Shown: positions 11,880-23,314 of the stretch, piece by piece | Position numbering within the stretch: the first letter of the stretch is position 1 | Layout of the letters: each line of letters begins with the position of its first letter | NCBI RefSeq assembly: GCF_019649055.1 | Contig: NW_026570272.1 | Coordinates: 310,001 to 374,000 of the forward strand | Length of the DNA: 64,000 nt | Source: Paramacrobiotus metropolitanus | Taxonomy: Eukaryota > Tardigrada > Eutardigrada > Parachela > Macrobiotidae | Direction: 5' to 3' | Notes under the pieces: model-generated | Told to the model about the DNA's origin: nothing | The model's input: the letters and a program-made list of their open reading frames with translations, nothing else | The model's database searches: none | Position numbers and translations under genes: made by a program

Positions 11880-13285
11880 TCAGTTGAAGGCGTTACACAC
11901 TGTTGATTGCGTTGGGAAGCGGAGAACATCCCGGCTTTCCTAGTGCGATCCAACTAGGGTCGCCGGGAGATCCGCCGGTTCCGCTCGGGGGCGTCCTATG
12001 CCGGGCATTTGGGAGGAGGTTTAACACCAAAGAAAGCTAGCTGCACCGGTACCATGCCTTTTCCAGGCTTATCAGTCACTTTTCCCCTACTCTACCGAGT
12101 AGTGGACGACTGGCTGATACGCCTGGAAAAATTTGACCGTAGACTAAATGCAGGTATTGACAGTTACCCAAACAGACGACGATTTAAGTATATATGCAGA
12201 ACGGCCGTCGATTGCGGTTATATATACTGTATGCCAGCATTCTAAGAAGAATGCCCCTGCATGTTAATTTGGAGTGGCTTGATCTGTGGAGACAGCATAT
12301 TTCTGTACCAATATACGTTTTCCTAGCTTTCCGGTGTCGGGTCACTTCGCAAGGCAGTTAAAAAACAGACGTAAACGACTAAACTGCGCACACAAGCGAT
12401 TTGGCCGTAGATGATGCCAAATTATTCGTGTACATTTTCTTTTATTCGGGCAATAGCCTATTAACAGAACAGCAAGCCTGCGCTGGTAGATACTAATTAA
12501 AGATTCCAAATTTACACATTGAAGAAACAACCAAAATCATTGCACAAAGTGTACATTGCACAAAGTACATGCACAAAAACTTTCGCTCTCGCGCACACCA
12601 AAACCGGATTTGCATTATTTTATGGCACTGCAAAAGCAAATGAGTTGTATACATGGATTTTAAAACAGTTTATGCGCGCAACATCCGGCGACTGGGAATT
12701 ATGGCCATACATGAGGCTATTCCAAAACGTTAAATGCACCAAAAGGCTCATTGTTAACCGACCTTACTTAAATTTTGCAGTACATACGTACATAATGTAT
12801 AAGCATGAAGATTATTGATCCAGTGCTGACTGGTCCAGCACTTTTTGCAAATTTGATCCTCGAAAATTTTTGAAGTTTGCAAACAGGTCAGGGCGCTAAA
12901 GCAGTGGATCACCGGCACGAACGACCTTCACGCTTATGTGCATTTCCTTTAAAAATTTCATGAAGAACGACCCATAATCAATGAGACCTTTGGTATACCC
13001 AAATTCGTTTAAACGCTTGGGAATTTGTCTTACAGTCGATACTCCGCAACCGGATATTGCGCGCGCAAAATAAATGTATTTCAAGCAATGTAAAAAAGCA
13101 TTGACTACATGATGCCGGAACACAATGCAAAATGGTGTGCCGGAGTGTGCGAAAGCGGAAGTTTAGCGTGTATGTACCGAAATTTGGTGCCATGTACCGG
13201 GTCACTTCGAGAAGTAACAACTTCGGTAAGCGTTACCGGCAGCATCTTTAGGAAACCTGCTGACAAATTCTGCCCTGAGAATCGC
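11880..13285. other. Intergenic, one dispersed repeat, no gene recognised
   Basis: It holds the second copy of the 5600-5700 repeat at 12985-13090. Short frames at 12009-12245 and 12519-12818 show no domain or splice support. Confidence 0.5.
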
Positions 13286-13289
13286 TGTT

Positions 13290-13785
13290 GGGCTACGCCT
13301 TAATTGGAGCAGCTATCGTCACTCCGCACCGTTGCATCTGCGGGGACTGGGTGGACGCCCGAGGCTACAATGGCCTCAGCTGCAAGAAAAGTCGATGAAG
13401 GAAGCCCAGACACATCAGCTTGAATGCTGTCTGTAAACGGGCATTCGCATCAGCCGGAATTGAAACAAAGCTTGAACCAGTGGGCTTAGGTCGAACGAAT
13501 GGCCAACGCCCGGATGGCGTTACGTTAGCACCACGCAGGAAAGATGAAGAATGCTGACGTGGGATGTCACCTGCGTCTGTACGGTGGCATTATCGCATAT
13601 CGTGGCAACATCCGTGCGAGCTGGAGCAGCGGCGGCAAAGGCTGAACAGGATATGGTAACCAAGCACTGCAGAACATCACCCCGGACTACCTGTTCAGCG
13701 CTTTGGGCTTTGAAACGCTAGGACCAAACGGAACCGGAAGCTTCCCGTCTGCTGACGGAAGTGGTAGAATGGTACGGCCAGAAAC
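13290..13785 (+). pseudogene. RLE-LINE endonuclease, left part, interrupted by transposon
   Basis: The + strand carries a C-x-C...N-G-L-S-C knuckle, A-F-A-S-A-G-I-E-T-K-L-E-P-V-G, R-P-D-G-V-T, W-D-V-T-C and finally F-S-A-L-G-F-E-T-L-G, with frame breaks. The sequence stops being LINE-like at 13785, the edge of the large inserted element. The missing end resumes at 21107. The last 9 bp (13777-13785) are the target duplication. Confidence 0.8.
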
Positions 13786-14065
13786 GGCCAGGGTCAAAAA
13801 GAGGGAGGGAAAAATAAAGGGAGGGATTTTGAGCGGTCGAAAAGAGGGAGGGAAAACTGAAGGAAGGGATTTTGAGCGGTCAGAAAAGGAAGGGAATTTG
13901 AGCGATCCTAAAATTTGAAGCTGTTTAGAGCGAGCAAAACAGAATTTCCAAGCACTACCTCCGGAAGCTGTTGTAAGATCTAGATACAAAGTACAATGGT
14001 GATTTCCCACTTCACACCAAATCATGTCATATTTTCTCAGCATGCTTGAGATTGGATGCTATATG
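13786..14065. repeat. Left terminal inverted repeat of the 7.3-kb element
   Basis: It aligns as reverse complement to 20820-21097 through the shared CTCAGCATGCTTGAGATTGG inner landmark. Confidence 0.88.
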
Positions 14066-15590
14066 GAATCGTTGGAACGTTTTTATGTTCAAAGTTCAAA
14101 CTTCTTCTTACCTAAAACTAAAAATGAAATTTTGCCGTTGTGATTAATATAGCGTGTTCCTTTCTTTATTACCATAACTGTGCGATGATTATTAATAAAA
14201 GCGAAAAAGTCACTGCAAACTAAAATTCCTAAACATTCGTTGTAGTTACATGCTTAATTACTGAAGTTCCTCTAGATATTAGAAGCAATTTGTGTCCTTT
14301 AAATTTTTTAAAATGAAAGATTGTACTTTCTAAAAAGGTCTAAAAAGAAATCTACTCACTTCGATAGTTAAGCATTCAATTAATTTTTAAATCAGAATCT
14401 GGTTTTTATATTTTTTTTCGAATAAATTTTGTATCTAAGTCATATATGTAGTTTCCATGTTTTATACGTAAAATTAATTTCGTAATTTGCACCCTAATTC
14501 TCGATATATTGTCTTAGTTTGGCGATCAGATTCCAAATTTACGCCGGATTTTCACGCGTTAAGATTTGGACCGGTTTGGCCATTGAACAAGTATTTCAAT
14601 TTTTTCTATTGCAGTCAGTAAAACAGAAGACGACTCAGGAAAGAAAACGTGAATGAAAGCAGCTAAAACGCATATCCTAAAACACAGCTAGCCGTGCTGT
14701 GTGTTTCCGCATAGGTACATCCAGATTCATTACATTTTGGCAACTCTTAACTCTGCAGTGTGCACATTAAAACTTGTACTTATGCAATAAACTTGACTGC
14801 AACGTTCTTGGATTTAATTAAATATATATCAACCTTTATTGAGTTCCGTTTGCTGTTATGCGGCAAAAAACCCCTATTACAAATTAGGGGAAAAGGCACG
14901 CATAACCTATTCTTTTTTAAAGGTTTTGTAAACAAAACTCGCGCAACGGAAGCATCAATAAGGTAAAGACCGCTTGCTCTCCTCTACATTACACATGAAT
15001 CTTTTTTTTGGTAGTTTTAGAGAAGGAGCTATAGAATACAGAGATTATAAGAGTATATTATGTGGAAAGGACGATCACAATACAATTATGCGGGGTGTAT
15101 GGCAAGCAACAATGCAACACACACCAACCACATATAAAATGAGCAAAATTAATAAACACACATCCATGCACCGTTCTTCGATGGAGACCGGGAGCGTCTT
15201 TGGGTGGTTTGCGCTTGGTGGTTACGTCGGCTGCACACTGTTACCGAGAAGCGAGTAGGGATAAAACGAGTCAGTGTGAAAGCGAGAGAGACGTAGAACA
15301 GAGAGAGTCAGTCAAAGATTCGACGGCAGTGGAATTACGGTGAGTGTAAACGCACTAGCTGATTACGACAAACATAAGGTTCGATTTAACTTTCGCACAC
15401 TCTCCAATGTAGCAACGAAACCGATTTTTCCAACATTACATCGAAGTTTCTTCATAAACTTATGAAAACGTGAAAGTTTTTCAGATTTCACTATAAGACT
15501 ATTTGTCAGACACCAAAATATGACTTCAGTTAAGTTTTGAAAAAAACTGAAATTTCAAAAAAATATGGAATATTAATTATTAAAATTATT
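14066..15590. other. Interior of the 7.3-kb element, non-coding
   Basis: AT-rich, with short unsupported frames at 14760-14966 and 14974-15258. No transposase motif is seen. Confidence 0.5.
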
Positions 15591-15602
15591 TTGCACTACT
15601 AC

Positions 15603-18600
15603 TTATACAGTGAAAAGCTTAGTCGGGCCAGGTGGGAGCCACAGTTTATCGGATCGTTTATTAAATAACGCATAACTACAACAAACAGCAATTTTAGCCA
15701 TTTTCTTACAGATTAAAGATGAAGTACTAGTGTTACAGCCAGATATTTGTTTTAATAAACAGGTTAAATTATGGCTCGTCCTTTTGGGAATCATTCCCAA
15801 TGATCCCACGGCAATGTGATGTTGTTTAACAGTCCACCCTAATGCCGCGAGATCGTTTTCAAGGGAAGCGTATCGTGTATTTTTCCTTAAATCAGCATTG
15901 CGAAAACTTTTAACAGTTTCAAAAGGTATTGTTACTTCGACAAGATCAATACGTTTCAAAGATCTATTAATTACAGTGAGATCAGGGAAGACCTTAGTTA
16001 CAAGAATATCTGAAGGAATAGTATCAACATGCGAGGAATAACAGTCAGGCGCTAGATCGCAAAAGACTTCGGTGTTTTTGTCGGTGTCCTTGATTGCAGC
16101 GGTTAGACCATCAACCAGCGCTTTAACAACACTATTATGTCTCCATGTGAAACGGGCAGACTGTAATGAAACTTGACAGCCATTAAGAATATGTCCAAGT
16201 GTGCCCGCTGCCTGATCACATAAGGAACACAAAGGAGACACCAATTTGCCCCATTTATGGAGATTAGTAAAAGAAGGGGCAACATTCAGCCGGGCTTGGG
16301 AAAGAAATGAGCATGTGCTGCGAGGGAGATCGAATTTCAAGGAAGACCAATAATTATCAGCGTCTTCCTCATTAGCAACACGCAGCCAGGCACCTTGTTG
16401 TACAAGACTGGCCACGTGTTGCTCTCGCTTCAAAGTAATGATGGAATAAACATGGGAGGTTACACTGTCTTTGGCGGCGGCACGGGCATTGTTTATTGCG
16501 GTGTTACTGCCATCACTGGCCACAACAGCGGCACGGGCGTTCTGAGCTTCGGACTGGATTACTGGGGCAAATTGGTGCATAAGATTAGAAGGCGATTGTA
16601 ACACTTCATCGGCAGCACACTGTACTACTGGGTCAGCACTGGAGATTAAACAGTCAACAATCAGCCCACTTCTGGCTTGATAAGCAATATTTTTAATTGA
16701 TTTGAAATTAGCGCCTTGTGGCAAAAAAAGCGAATCAGTATTCGCACACTGAGGAAGACGAAGCCATTTTTTCAAAAATTTATTAGTTAAACTTTGCAAT
16801 TTATCGATCGCTGCAGTATTTAGGTCATGCACAGTCAGAAGGAAACGCACTGATTGAACAATATAGTTATTGTAAATCCATAGCTTATATTCATCGCGCA
16901 AAGAAAGCTGGTCAGTTTTTAAAAGCAGATCCATTAAACAATTGTTAATGCTTTTTTGCGCGTTTCGACGTTGGTTATTAGAGAAGACATATGAGCCGAG
17001 AAATTTCATTGGCTCCGATTTAATATTGCGCATAGCAGTTCCGTTAATGAAAAATTCATAGTCAGAGGCAACACCGCCCGTCAGAGAAAAAGATCTGCAT
17101 TTCGAAACTTTCAAGAAAAGGCCCATATTAACCATTCGCACATTTACATCACGCAAAAGTTTATCCATAGACCGCTTATTATTTGTTATTAAAGTCAAAT
17201 CGTCAGCAAAAGCGAGCGCAACAACTTTTTCATCATCGATCTCAATGCCGCAATTGTTATTTTGTTTCAGATATTCGAGCACAGGGTTAAAACAAAGCAA
17301 GAACAGAATGCAGCTCATTGAATCTCCCTGAAATAGGATCAGTAATAAAATCGTTGTTTTGAACTTTCACAGATAAGCCATCATAATAAGCCAGAATATA
17401 CTTTATGTAAGATGCACTGATTCCATAACGAGAGAGAACATCCTTTAATAGCTCGTGCCTTACTGAACCATAGGCATTCGCGATGTCCAGCCATGCTACA
17501 TGTAAAGCGCGTTTCAGTTTACGTTGCTTCTCAATAATGTGTTGTAATTTTAAAGAGTGTTGCCCACAGCCGTTCATGCACTCGATAAAGCCTTTTTGCA
17601 CTGAAACATCAATAATGTTATTCTTTTGAACAAACGAAAGGATCCGGTTGGAAATGACTGTATGCAAAATTTTAGCACAACAACTAGTCAGAGTATTTGG
17701 CCGGTAGTTAGAACAATCAGCGGCGTCGCCAGTTTTATACAAAAGAACGGTGCGACCGACTTTCCACGAAGTTGGTGGATTAGCAGACGATACGATTTTA
17801 TTGTACATACTAGCTAAAAAATTATGTAACACTGGAAAGTTTTTAAAAATACCATAGCCGAGTCCATCGAGACCGGAGCCAGTGCGCCCTGATTTTTTAA
17901 GCAGTGCCCTGCTCACTTCCCTGCCCAGAATTGGAGATTCGTTAAAAGGAACACACACCTCTGGCATTTTAATTTCATTCAGCCAAGACAGATCGAGCGC
18001 TTCGAGATTATCCGGATTGTACGTCTGCCTGAAATGCGATTCGATCTCGGTTTTATTTAGGCAATTTGAATTAATACCTGAGGATTTCGAAAACTTTTCT
18101 TTTATAAAGTCAAACCGATTTTTAAGAAAAAACTTTTCATTAGACTGAATTTCAGAAGCTTTCTTTAGTTCAGCAATCTGATTACATAACCTTTTATTGA
18201 GGACGCGGAGATGCTGTAGAGCGAACAAATCCTCTTCAGGTAACTGAAAACCACGTGCCTGCAGTCGCCTACGTTTGCGAACAATTTTGGTGATACGGCC
18301 AGTTATTTTAAATTTTTCGTCAAGTAACTCACGAGGAACAGATCGCTTCAAAATTTTATCAAAAAAATTTGTTTTCGAAACAGTCTTACAGTTAAGAATT
18401 TTAATAAGATAACTGGCAAGAGACCAGGTTAACAATTCAATATTATCCGATGCAGAAATATGACCCAGTAGTTCAGCATTCTTAAGCCGAGAAGTAATAT
18501 CGCCCAGAAAGTTTTCAAACCTGACGGAAACTTCAGGAGAGAGCGATTCCCAATCAGGCATAAGGATTTTAGGACGGGAACAATTTTCCTGGCAAATCTG

Positions 18601-18711
18601 GGCAATACTTGGTGCACGATCGTCATTAGAAATGATTCCGGACAATAAATGATACAAATTATCTACATTTTCAACGGTATAGTTAACAGTGCGGCTATTT
18701 GTGGAAGTCAT
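15603..18711 (-). mobile_element. RLE-type non-LTR retrotransposon, nearly complete, one frame break
   Basis: Two overlapping minus-strand frames (18711-17287, 474 codons; 17318-15603, 571 codons) together make one polyprotein of about 1040 residues. The first holds an N-terminal region without evident zinc finger and reverse transcriptase blocks (G-L-D-G-L-G-Y, Y-R-P-N-T-L-T-S, W-L-D-I-A-N-A-Y-G-S-V). The second holds F-Q-G-D-S-M-S, the A-F-A-D-D-L catalytic aspartates and the thumb. Its C-terminus has a C-x2-C-x8-H-x4-C knuckle (C-S-L-C...G-H-I-L-N-G-C) followed by P-D-L-T-V and D-L-V-E-V-T, the PD-(D/E)xK layout of R2/NeSL-type elements. The frame break lies immediately before the Q-G-D motif, near 17310-17330. 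No other stop interrupts it, so it is young. No poly(A) tail or target duplication was found. Confidence 0.85.
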
Positions 18712-18970
18712 TTTTTTTAAAAATAATAATTCGCTAATACAAATAATAATAATAATATGATCGGATGGTCACGAACGGGAGAGCAAGGGTGATTGGGTGG
18801 AATATTGGCAAATTTCCGTCGGAAACGCCGAATATTGGGCAATCACACGTTGAACGATGAAGTTAAGCAGTCTAACCGAAAGCGAGCAGCACGGTGCGAG
18901 CGATGGTCAAGATTGAGTCTAGCTTGGCTTCGGTCTTCTAGTGCTAGTCTACAGCGGTGCACTTTCCTAG

Positions 18971-19062
18971 AATAATATTTGGAAATATTTGGAAATATTT
19001 CGAAATATTTGGAAATATCTGGAAATATTTGGAAATATCTGGAAATATTTAGAAATATTTAG
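18971..19062. repeat. Tandem array of GGAAATATTT
   Basis: About nine imperfect 10-bp units, with occasional C or A substitutions. Confidence 0.85.
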
Positions 19063-19320
19063 GCATGTTACCATGGTAGCGGAAGCTCTGGCGGCGATCT
19101 GGGGGATCCATGTTTAATGTCACCGGGTATTTCAGTTCGACTCACCATGTTGTGTCGCATAGGAATCACAAAGAAAATCGTCGGCGACCCTAAAGTTATG
19201 GGCACTCTCCGTTACAGAAACTCAAATGTCAGCAAGAAGAAACGTGGGTTCGCTTCGCCCGTCCTCTTGATAGAAGAAAAGCCTCGCTTTGCTTGCGTAC
19301 TTGATTACAAAATGAACTAA

Positions 19321-20689
19321 GGGGCGCGTGCGCTAAGCATCTTCGGTAGCGATTACGAATCCGATTAAGACATTTTCTCCAGAAAAGTTCTTAATCGCTC
19401 GGGTTTTTAATCGGTTTATTAATCGATTTAACACCACAGGTGCGCCAAACCGATTAACAAATCAAGCGATACGAAAATTTCAAGGAGTCAAATAGAAAAT
19501 TCGGCAATATGGACCCCCAAAAAGCACCCCGGATCAGTATCCCTAGTTAGGCTGTCAGACATCGTAACTGCTAGCGAAACAACCTCAGACTAACCGCTAA
19601 CCGATTAAGGCGAGGTAATTGTTTTGCCTTCATTTTCAGAGGAGATACAATAGCTACAGTTTCCCAGGTAGAACAAAATGCTCTTTAAAATGAATGTTTT
19701 TTCGAAAGTCGAAGATCCAAATAAAAGCACAACTGTGTAAAAGATCAAAAGGTACCGTGGGTCTAAAACGACGCTCGGGTCCAGTAGTACGTTCGATTCA
19801 CTTAACTGCCATCTCCTCTCAAACCGAACCGCAAACAACCGCACGCGGGCTGCGTGTCTGCGTTGCGCTGCTACCGCGCGCAGACTGCGATTTGATGAAC
19901 GCTTTATGCAACCTGCAGGTCTGCGCCGATGCAGAGGACCATTTTCGAAAAACAAAAACCCATATTTACTAGAATTAAAGTTTGGACAGTTCTACGCGCC
20001 TTATAATCCATTGCCGCAATGGAATTGGCTGTTCTTGGTACCGTTGGAAAGACAAAATTATTTTACATACTGGGTTTTTTTGGTTTTGGAATTGAGCCAT
20101 TCGAATTCCAACGATCAGTGGTTTTCTCAGTTAGGGGAATTAGTTTAATGTTTAAAAATTTATATCTTTACTGTTTTTTACACAAGATTTTTTCAAAATA
20201 AATCCAATATGTAAAATAATTATACGTTATATTTAGAAACAGCAAACTTGAAGTTGCCCCATTGGGTGCTTCAGCGCAGCTTTTTTTGGGGCACATACAA
20301 CATAATATTCTATATCCCGTTTGCACTTTTAGGCTTCATTTTAAAAACTTATATGTTAAAAAGTGCAATTTATAAGGTTTATAATGAATCTTTGCACTTC
20401 GAGAACAGACCAACCAAAGGCGCACAACAAATTTTCAAAGTTGTCAGTAAAATTGGCATTTTGCAAACAATTACATCCCGTTAATACTTTTACCGATTAA
20501 GAAAATTCCGAAAATTTCTTAATCGCTTTTGCTCAACCGGTTGCGATTAAGATTTTGTGCAACCGGAAGTGTTTCGGATTGTCCAATAGACGCATTCGGG
20601 AGGTGCGGTCGCTTGAGTCAGGATGAAAAAGCATTAATCGGATCGGTTTCTTAATCGGTTTTGGAGCTTACAATTAGCGCACACTGCCC
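19321..20689. mobile_element. Non-autonomous PIF/Harbinger-like element
   Basis: The left end GGGGCGCGTGCGCTAA and the complement of the right end (GGGCAGTGTGCGCTAA) match at 13 of 16 positions. Both ends are flanked by TAA (19318-19320 and 20690-20692), the TWA target duplication of PIF/Harbinger transposons. Subterminal regions repeat CCGATTAAG in both orientations. Frames at 19906-20148 and 20248-20484 are short and not transposase-like. Confidence 0.65.
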
Positions 20690-20815
20690 TAAATGTAGTT
20701 TAAACAGTTAAAAAACTAAATGTAGTTAAAAATGTAGTTAAAAAACGTAGTTAAAAATGTTGTAGTAGTTAAAAAACATTAAACCTAAATGTAGTTAAAA
20801 AACATTTCACGGTAA
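20690..20815. repeat. Tandem AAATGTAGTTAAAAAAC-type array
   Basis: At least six imperfect copies of a unit based on TGTAGTTAAAAA lie between the Harbinger-like element and the right terminal repeat. Confidence 0.75.
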
Positions 20816-20819
20816 CATA

Positions 20820-21097
20820 TAGCATCCAATCTCAAGCATGCTGAGAGAATGTGACATGATTTTGTGTGTAAAGTGGAAGATTACCAGTATATCTAGATCT
20901 TACATCTTACAACCGCTTCCGGAGGTAGTGCTTGGAAATTCTGTTTTGCTCGCTCTGAACAACTTCAAATTTTAGGGTCGCTCAAAATCCCTTCCTTTTC
21001 TGACCACACAAAATCCCTTCCTTTAGTTTTCCCTCCCTCTTTTCGACTGCTCAAAATCCCTCCCTTTATTTTTCCCTCCCTTTTTTTGACCCTGGCC
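20820..21097. repeat. Right terminal inverted repeat of the 7.3-kb element
   Basis: Reverse complement of 13786-14065. It ends GACCCTGGCC at 21097, followed by the target copy 21098-21106. Confidence 0.88.
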
Positions 21098-21106
21098 GCA
21101 AGAAAC

Positions 21107-21260
21107 TGGCGAGGCACGAGCACCGGAATACCTACGCCAGCGTATCACCATAGAAATCCAGCGCGGGAACGCGGCCTCCGTTCAGGGACCAGCTCCACCG
21201 GGAGCAAGTTTAGATCAGTTGTTCTCTGTTCTTAGACCTCGCGAGGCTGTTTTCTGCTGA
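21107..21260 (+). pseudogene. RLE-LINE endonuclease, right part after the insert
   Basis: The frame opens with T-G-E-A-R-A-P-E-Y-L-R-Q-R and continues I-E-I-Q-R-G-N-A-A-S-V, matching R-S-H-E-F-L-R-Q and following in the copies at 53995 and 10480. It ends at TGA about 21258. It is the continuation of 13290-13785. Confidence 0.8.
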
Positions 21261-21411
21261 TTGAGTGTACTGCGTTGTGATGTTAATTGTTTTCTTCTGT
21301 AAGCTAAAGCGCAACACATCGAAACTAAACGTTCTCCTGCATAAAAGTCTGTTTACAACTTCGATATAATGAAATTCTGTTGTGCCAATACTGTTTCGTC
21401 ATATTCTGCAG

Positions 21412-22619
21412 TAGAGCCCTGCAACGGACTGGGAAATCCGATCCACTCGAACCCACTCCGATTTTCGGACCGGATTGGACGGATTTCAATCTGGAAAATT
21501 CGGAGTCGGAGTGGTTTCGGAGTTTTTGTGCACCTGATCGGATCGGGTTCGGATGCAAACGAGACTCCGAATAATCCGTAATTAAATAAATATTATTAAT
21601 TAATTTTGATTGAATTTCACCGGCCTTCAAAACAAAAATTTTCGCCAGCGTCGCGCTTCGCGCGATGCTTCCATTTGCGCTTAATTTATTTGCACCGAAG
21701 TATCTGCTTTTGTTTAGTAGACTGTTGTTAATTCTCTTTCATTTCCTTTTATTAATTCTCCTGACACTTTTGAATATTTAGAGTGTTTTGCGATTGTTAT
21801 GATGTCGTTATTTGTTATCGCCTTATCAAATAATTTTAGTATAACTACTACAGTACGTTAAATGGACCACATGTGTTGTGCAGCTCAGTCAGTTTCACTA
21901 GGCACCGGCTTCCCATTTTTATTTGCAGCGTTTGTAATTGGATTAATCCTGGAGATTAAGATATAATTTATAAATATTAATATTATATACGTTTAACTAT
22001 TATATAATTATATACGTTTAACAGTAATATTATATACGTTTAACTAAACTTACTCTAAGGTCCTAAAGAATACATGAAACTACCAATTATTTTAGTTCCG
22101 GAGTCCGGACGTGTAGAAACATCCCTTCCTTTAATTTTCTCTCCCTTTTTTTGACCCAGGCTAATATGTGGGTAATCCGTGGGATGAACCGTATACAACA
22201 AAAAGATCTGATACAGATTCCCGACAGTGAGGATAGATAACTAACCTCCCCAGATGCTTCGACACTGTAGTGCTGAAAAACTAAATTTATCTAAAACATT
22301 CTTGTATATGCTAATCCTCCAGCGTACCCTTTATTATGCCCAAGAAAATTGTACTTCTGAATTCTGAAGTCTTTTTGCTACCGAAAACATGGCATTAAAA
22401 ATTTTTTAATGTAGGGATGTGTAATAAAATCAAGTAATACGTGTTCTTTTCGAAAATTTTTCGGATCGGATCGGAGTGGGTTCGGATTGGCCAAAAATAT
22501 TTTCGGATCGGATTGGTCGGAGTACGATTTTTAGAATTCGGAGTCGGACTGGGTTCGGATAAAATTTTTTAAGTTCGGATCGGACTGGACGCAGTTTCGT
22601 ACTCCGTTGCAGGGCACTA
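21412..22619. mobile_element. Non-autonomous hAT-like transposon
   Basis: The ends TAGAGCCCTGCAACGGA and, inverted, TAGTGCCCTGCAACGGA are flanked by a perfect 8-bp duplication TTCTGCAG (21404-21411 and 22620-22627), the hallmark of hAT elements. Subterminal regions are packed with TCGGA-type motifs. There is no transposase. The interior carries a solo fragment (about 22115-22165) of the 7.3-kb element's terminal repeat. Confidence 0.85.
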
Positions 22620-22627
22620 TTCTGCAG

Positions 22628-23314
22628 TTCACAGATTCTGTGAATGTACTGTACTGTAATGAAAAATGGGAATGGCAACGCCCACCAGCACATTAAGTAC
22701 CGTACGGTAAAAATTGCAAAGCCAACCAACAAAATTTGAAGAATCAACGCAGCACCGCCCCACTGTCGATGGATTGGACAAAGCAGCTTAGTCAGCCAAT
22801 CAGCGCGCCTGACCGCGATTAATTGCGGCGACAGCCAGACGAGCGATGTGCATCGTGTCATCTGTTTCACAGAATAGATTTTTCTTCGATTCTGTCACAA
22901 TTTCATCATCTCGGGATTCTGAAGAGGTTTTTCCGTATTTTGTACAGATAGAATTTATTGTAGCGAGTTTTTTTCATGATCCCTGCGGATTACGGTGACA
23001 TAACGTGAGACGGAACGCGTGTCGTGCGTCAAGGAAACAAGCTAGACTGCTACGTAGAGTACGGCGTTTGTGCATGTTCTGACACGTTTAACTGACTGCA
23101 GCGGAGACCCGATATCCTCTCTCTTTTTATCCCGAGTGATAGCCAAATCTTTTAGCAGTTTTGAATAGAAGATTTTATTGATAATATATTCTGTCAGTGT
23201 GCGCTGGGGTGTCTGCGGATCGCGGAGACCGCTGGAGGAAGAAAGAGGTCCTTGGTTGGGTTCGCTGCGCGTCTGCGCTGTGGATTTGATATTATTTGAT
23301 TGAAAAGAGGAATT
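22628..23314. other. Upstream region of eRF1
   Basis: No coding signal is seen. The last few hundred bases should hold the eRF1 promoter and 5' leader; no TATA box or other element could be assigned with confidence. Confidence 0.45.

Larger units (their letters stand above)
13786..21097. mobile_element. 7.3-kb element with long terminal inverted repeats (MULE-like)
   Basis: Terminal inverted repeats run about 13786-14065 and 20820-21097, beginning GGCCAGGGTCAAAAA, and by eye are about 90% identical with small indels. They contain tandem GGGAGGGA-rich motifs. Flanking 9-mers GCCAGAAAC (left) and GCAAGAAAC (right) differ at one base, consistent with a 9-bp target duplication, the size typical of Mutator-like elements. 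Host sequence on the two sides is one LINE frame that resumes in register after the insert and one duplicate are removed. No MULE transposase is recognised. The interior holds an RLE-type retrotransposon (15603-18711) and a Harbinger-like element (19321-20689), so the 7.3 kb is partly later insertions. Confidence 0.8.

Noticed and set aside
12009-12818. Two mid-sized plus-strand frames
   Set aside because: Low-information sequence in a repeat-rich spacer, with no recognisable motif.
13703-13918. 71-codon frame with K/R/E-rich end
   Set aside because: It is LINE endonuclease coding running into the GGGAGGGA-type terminal repeat, not a gene.
18868-18960. Words like CACGTTGAA and GAAGTTAAGC reminiscent of 5S rRNA
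   Set aside because: The two words are 4 bp apart instead of about 35 and the remaining gene is absent, so chance is more likely.
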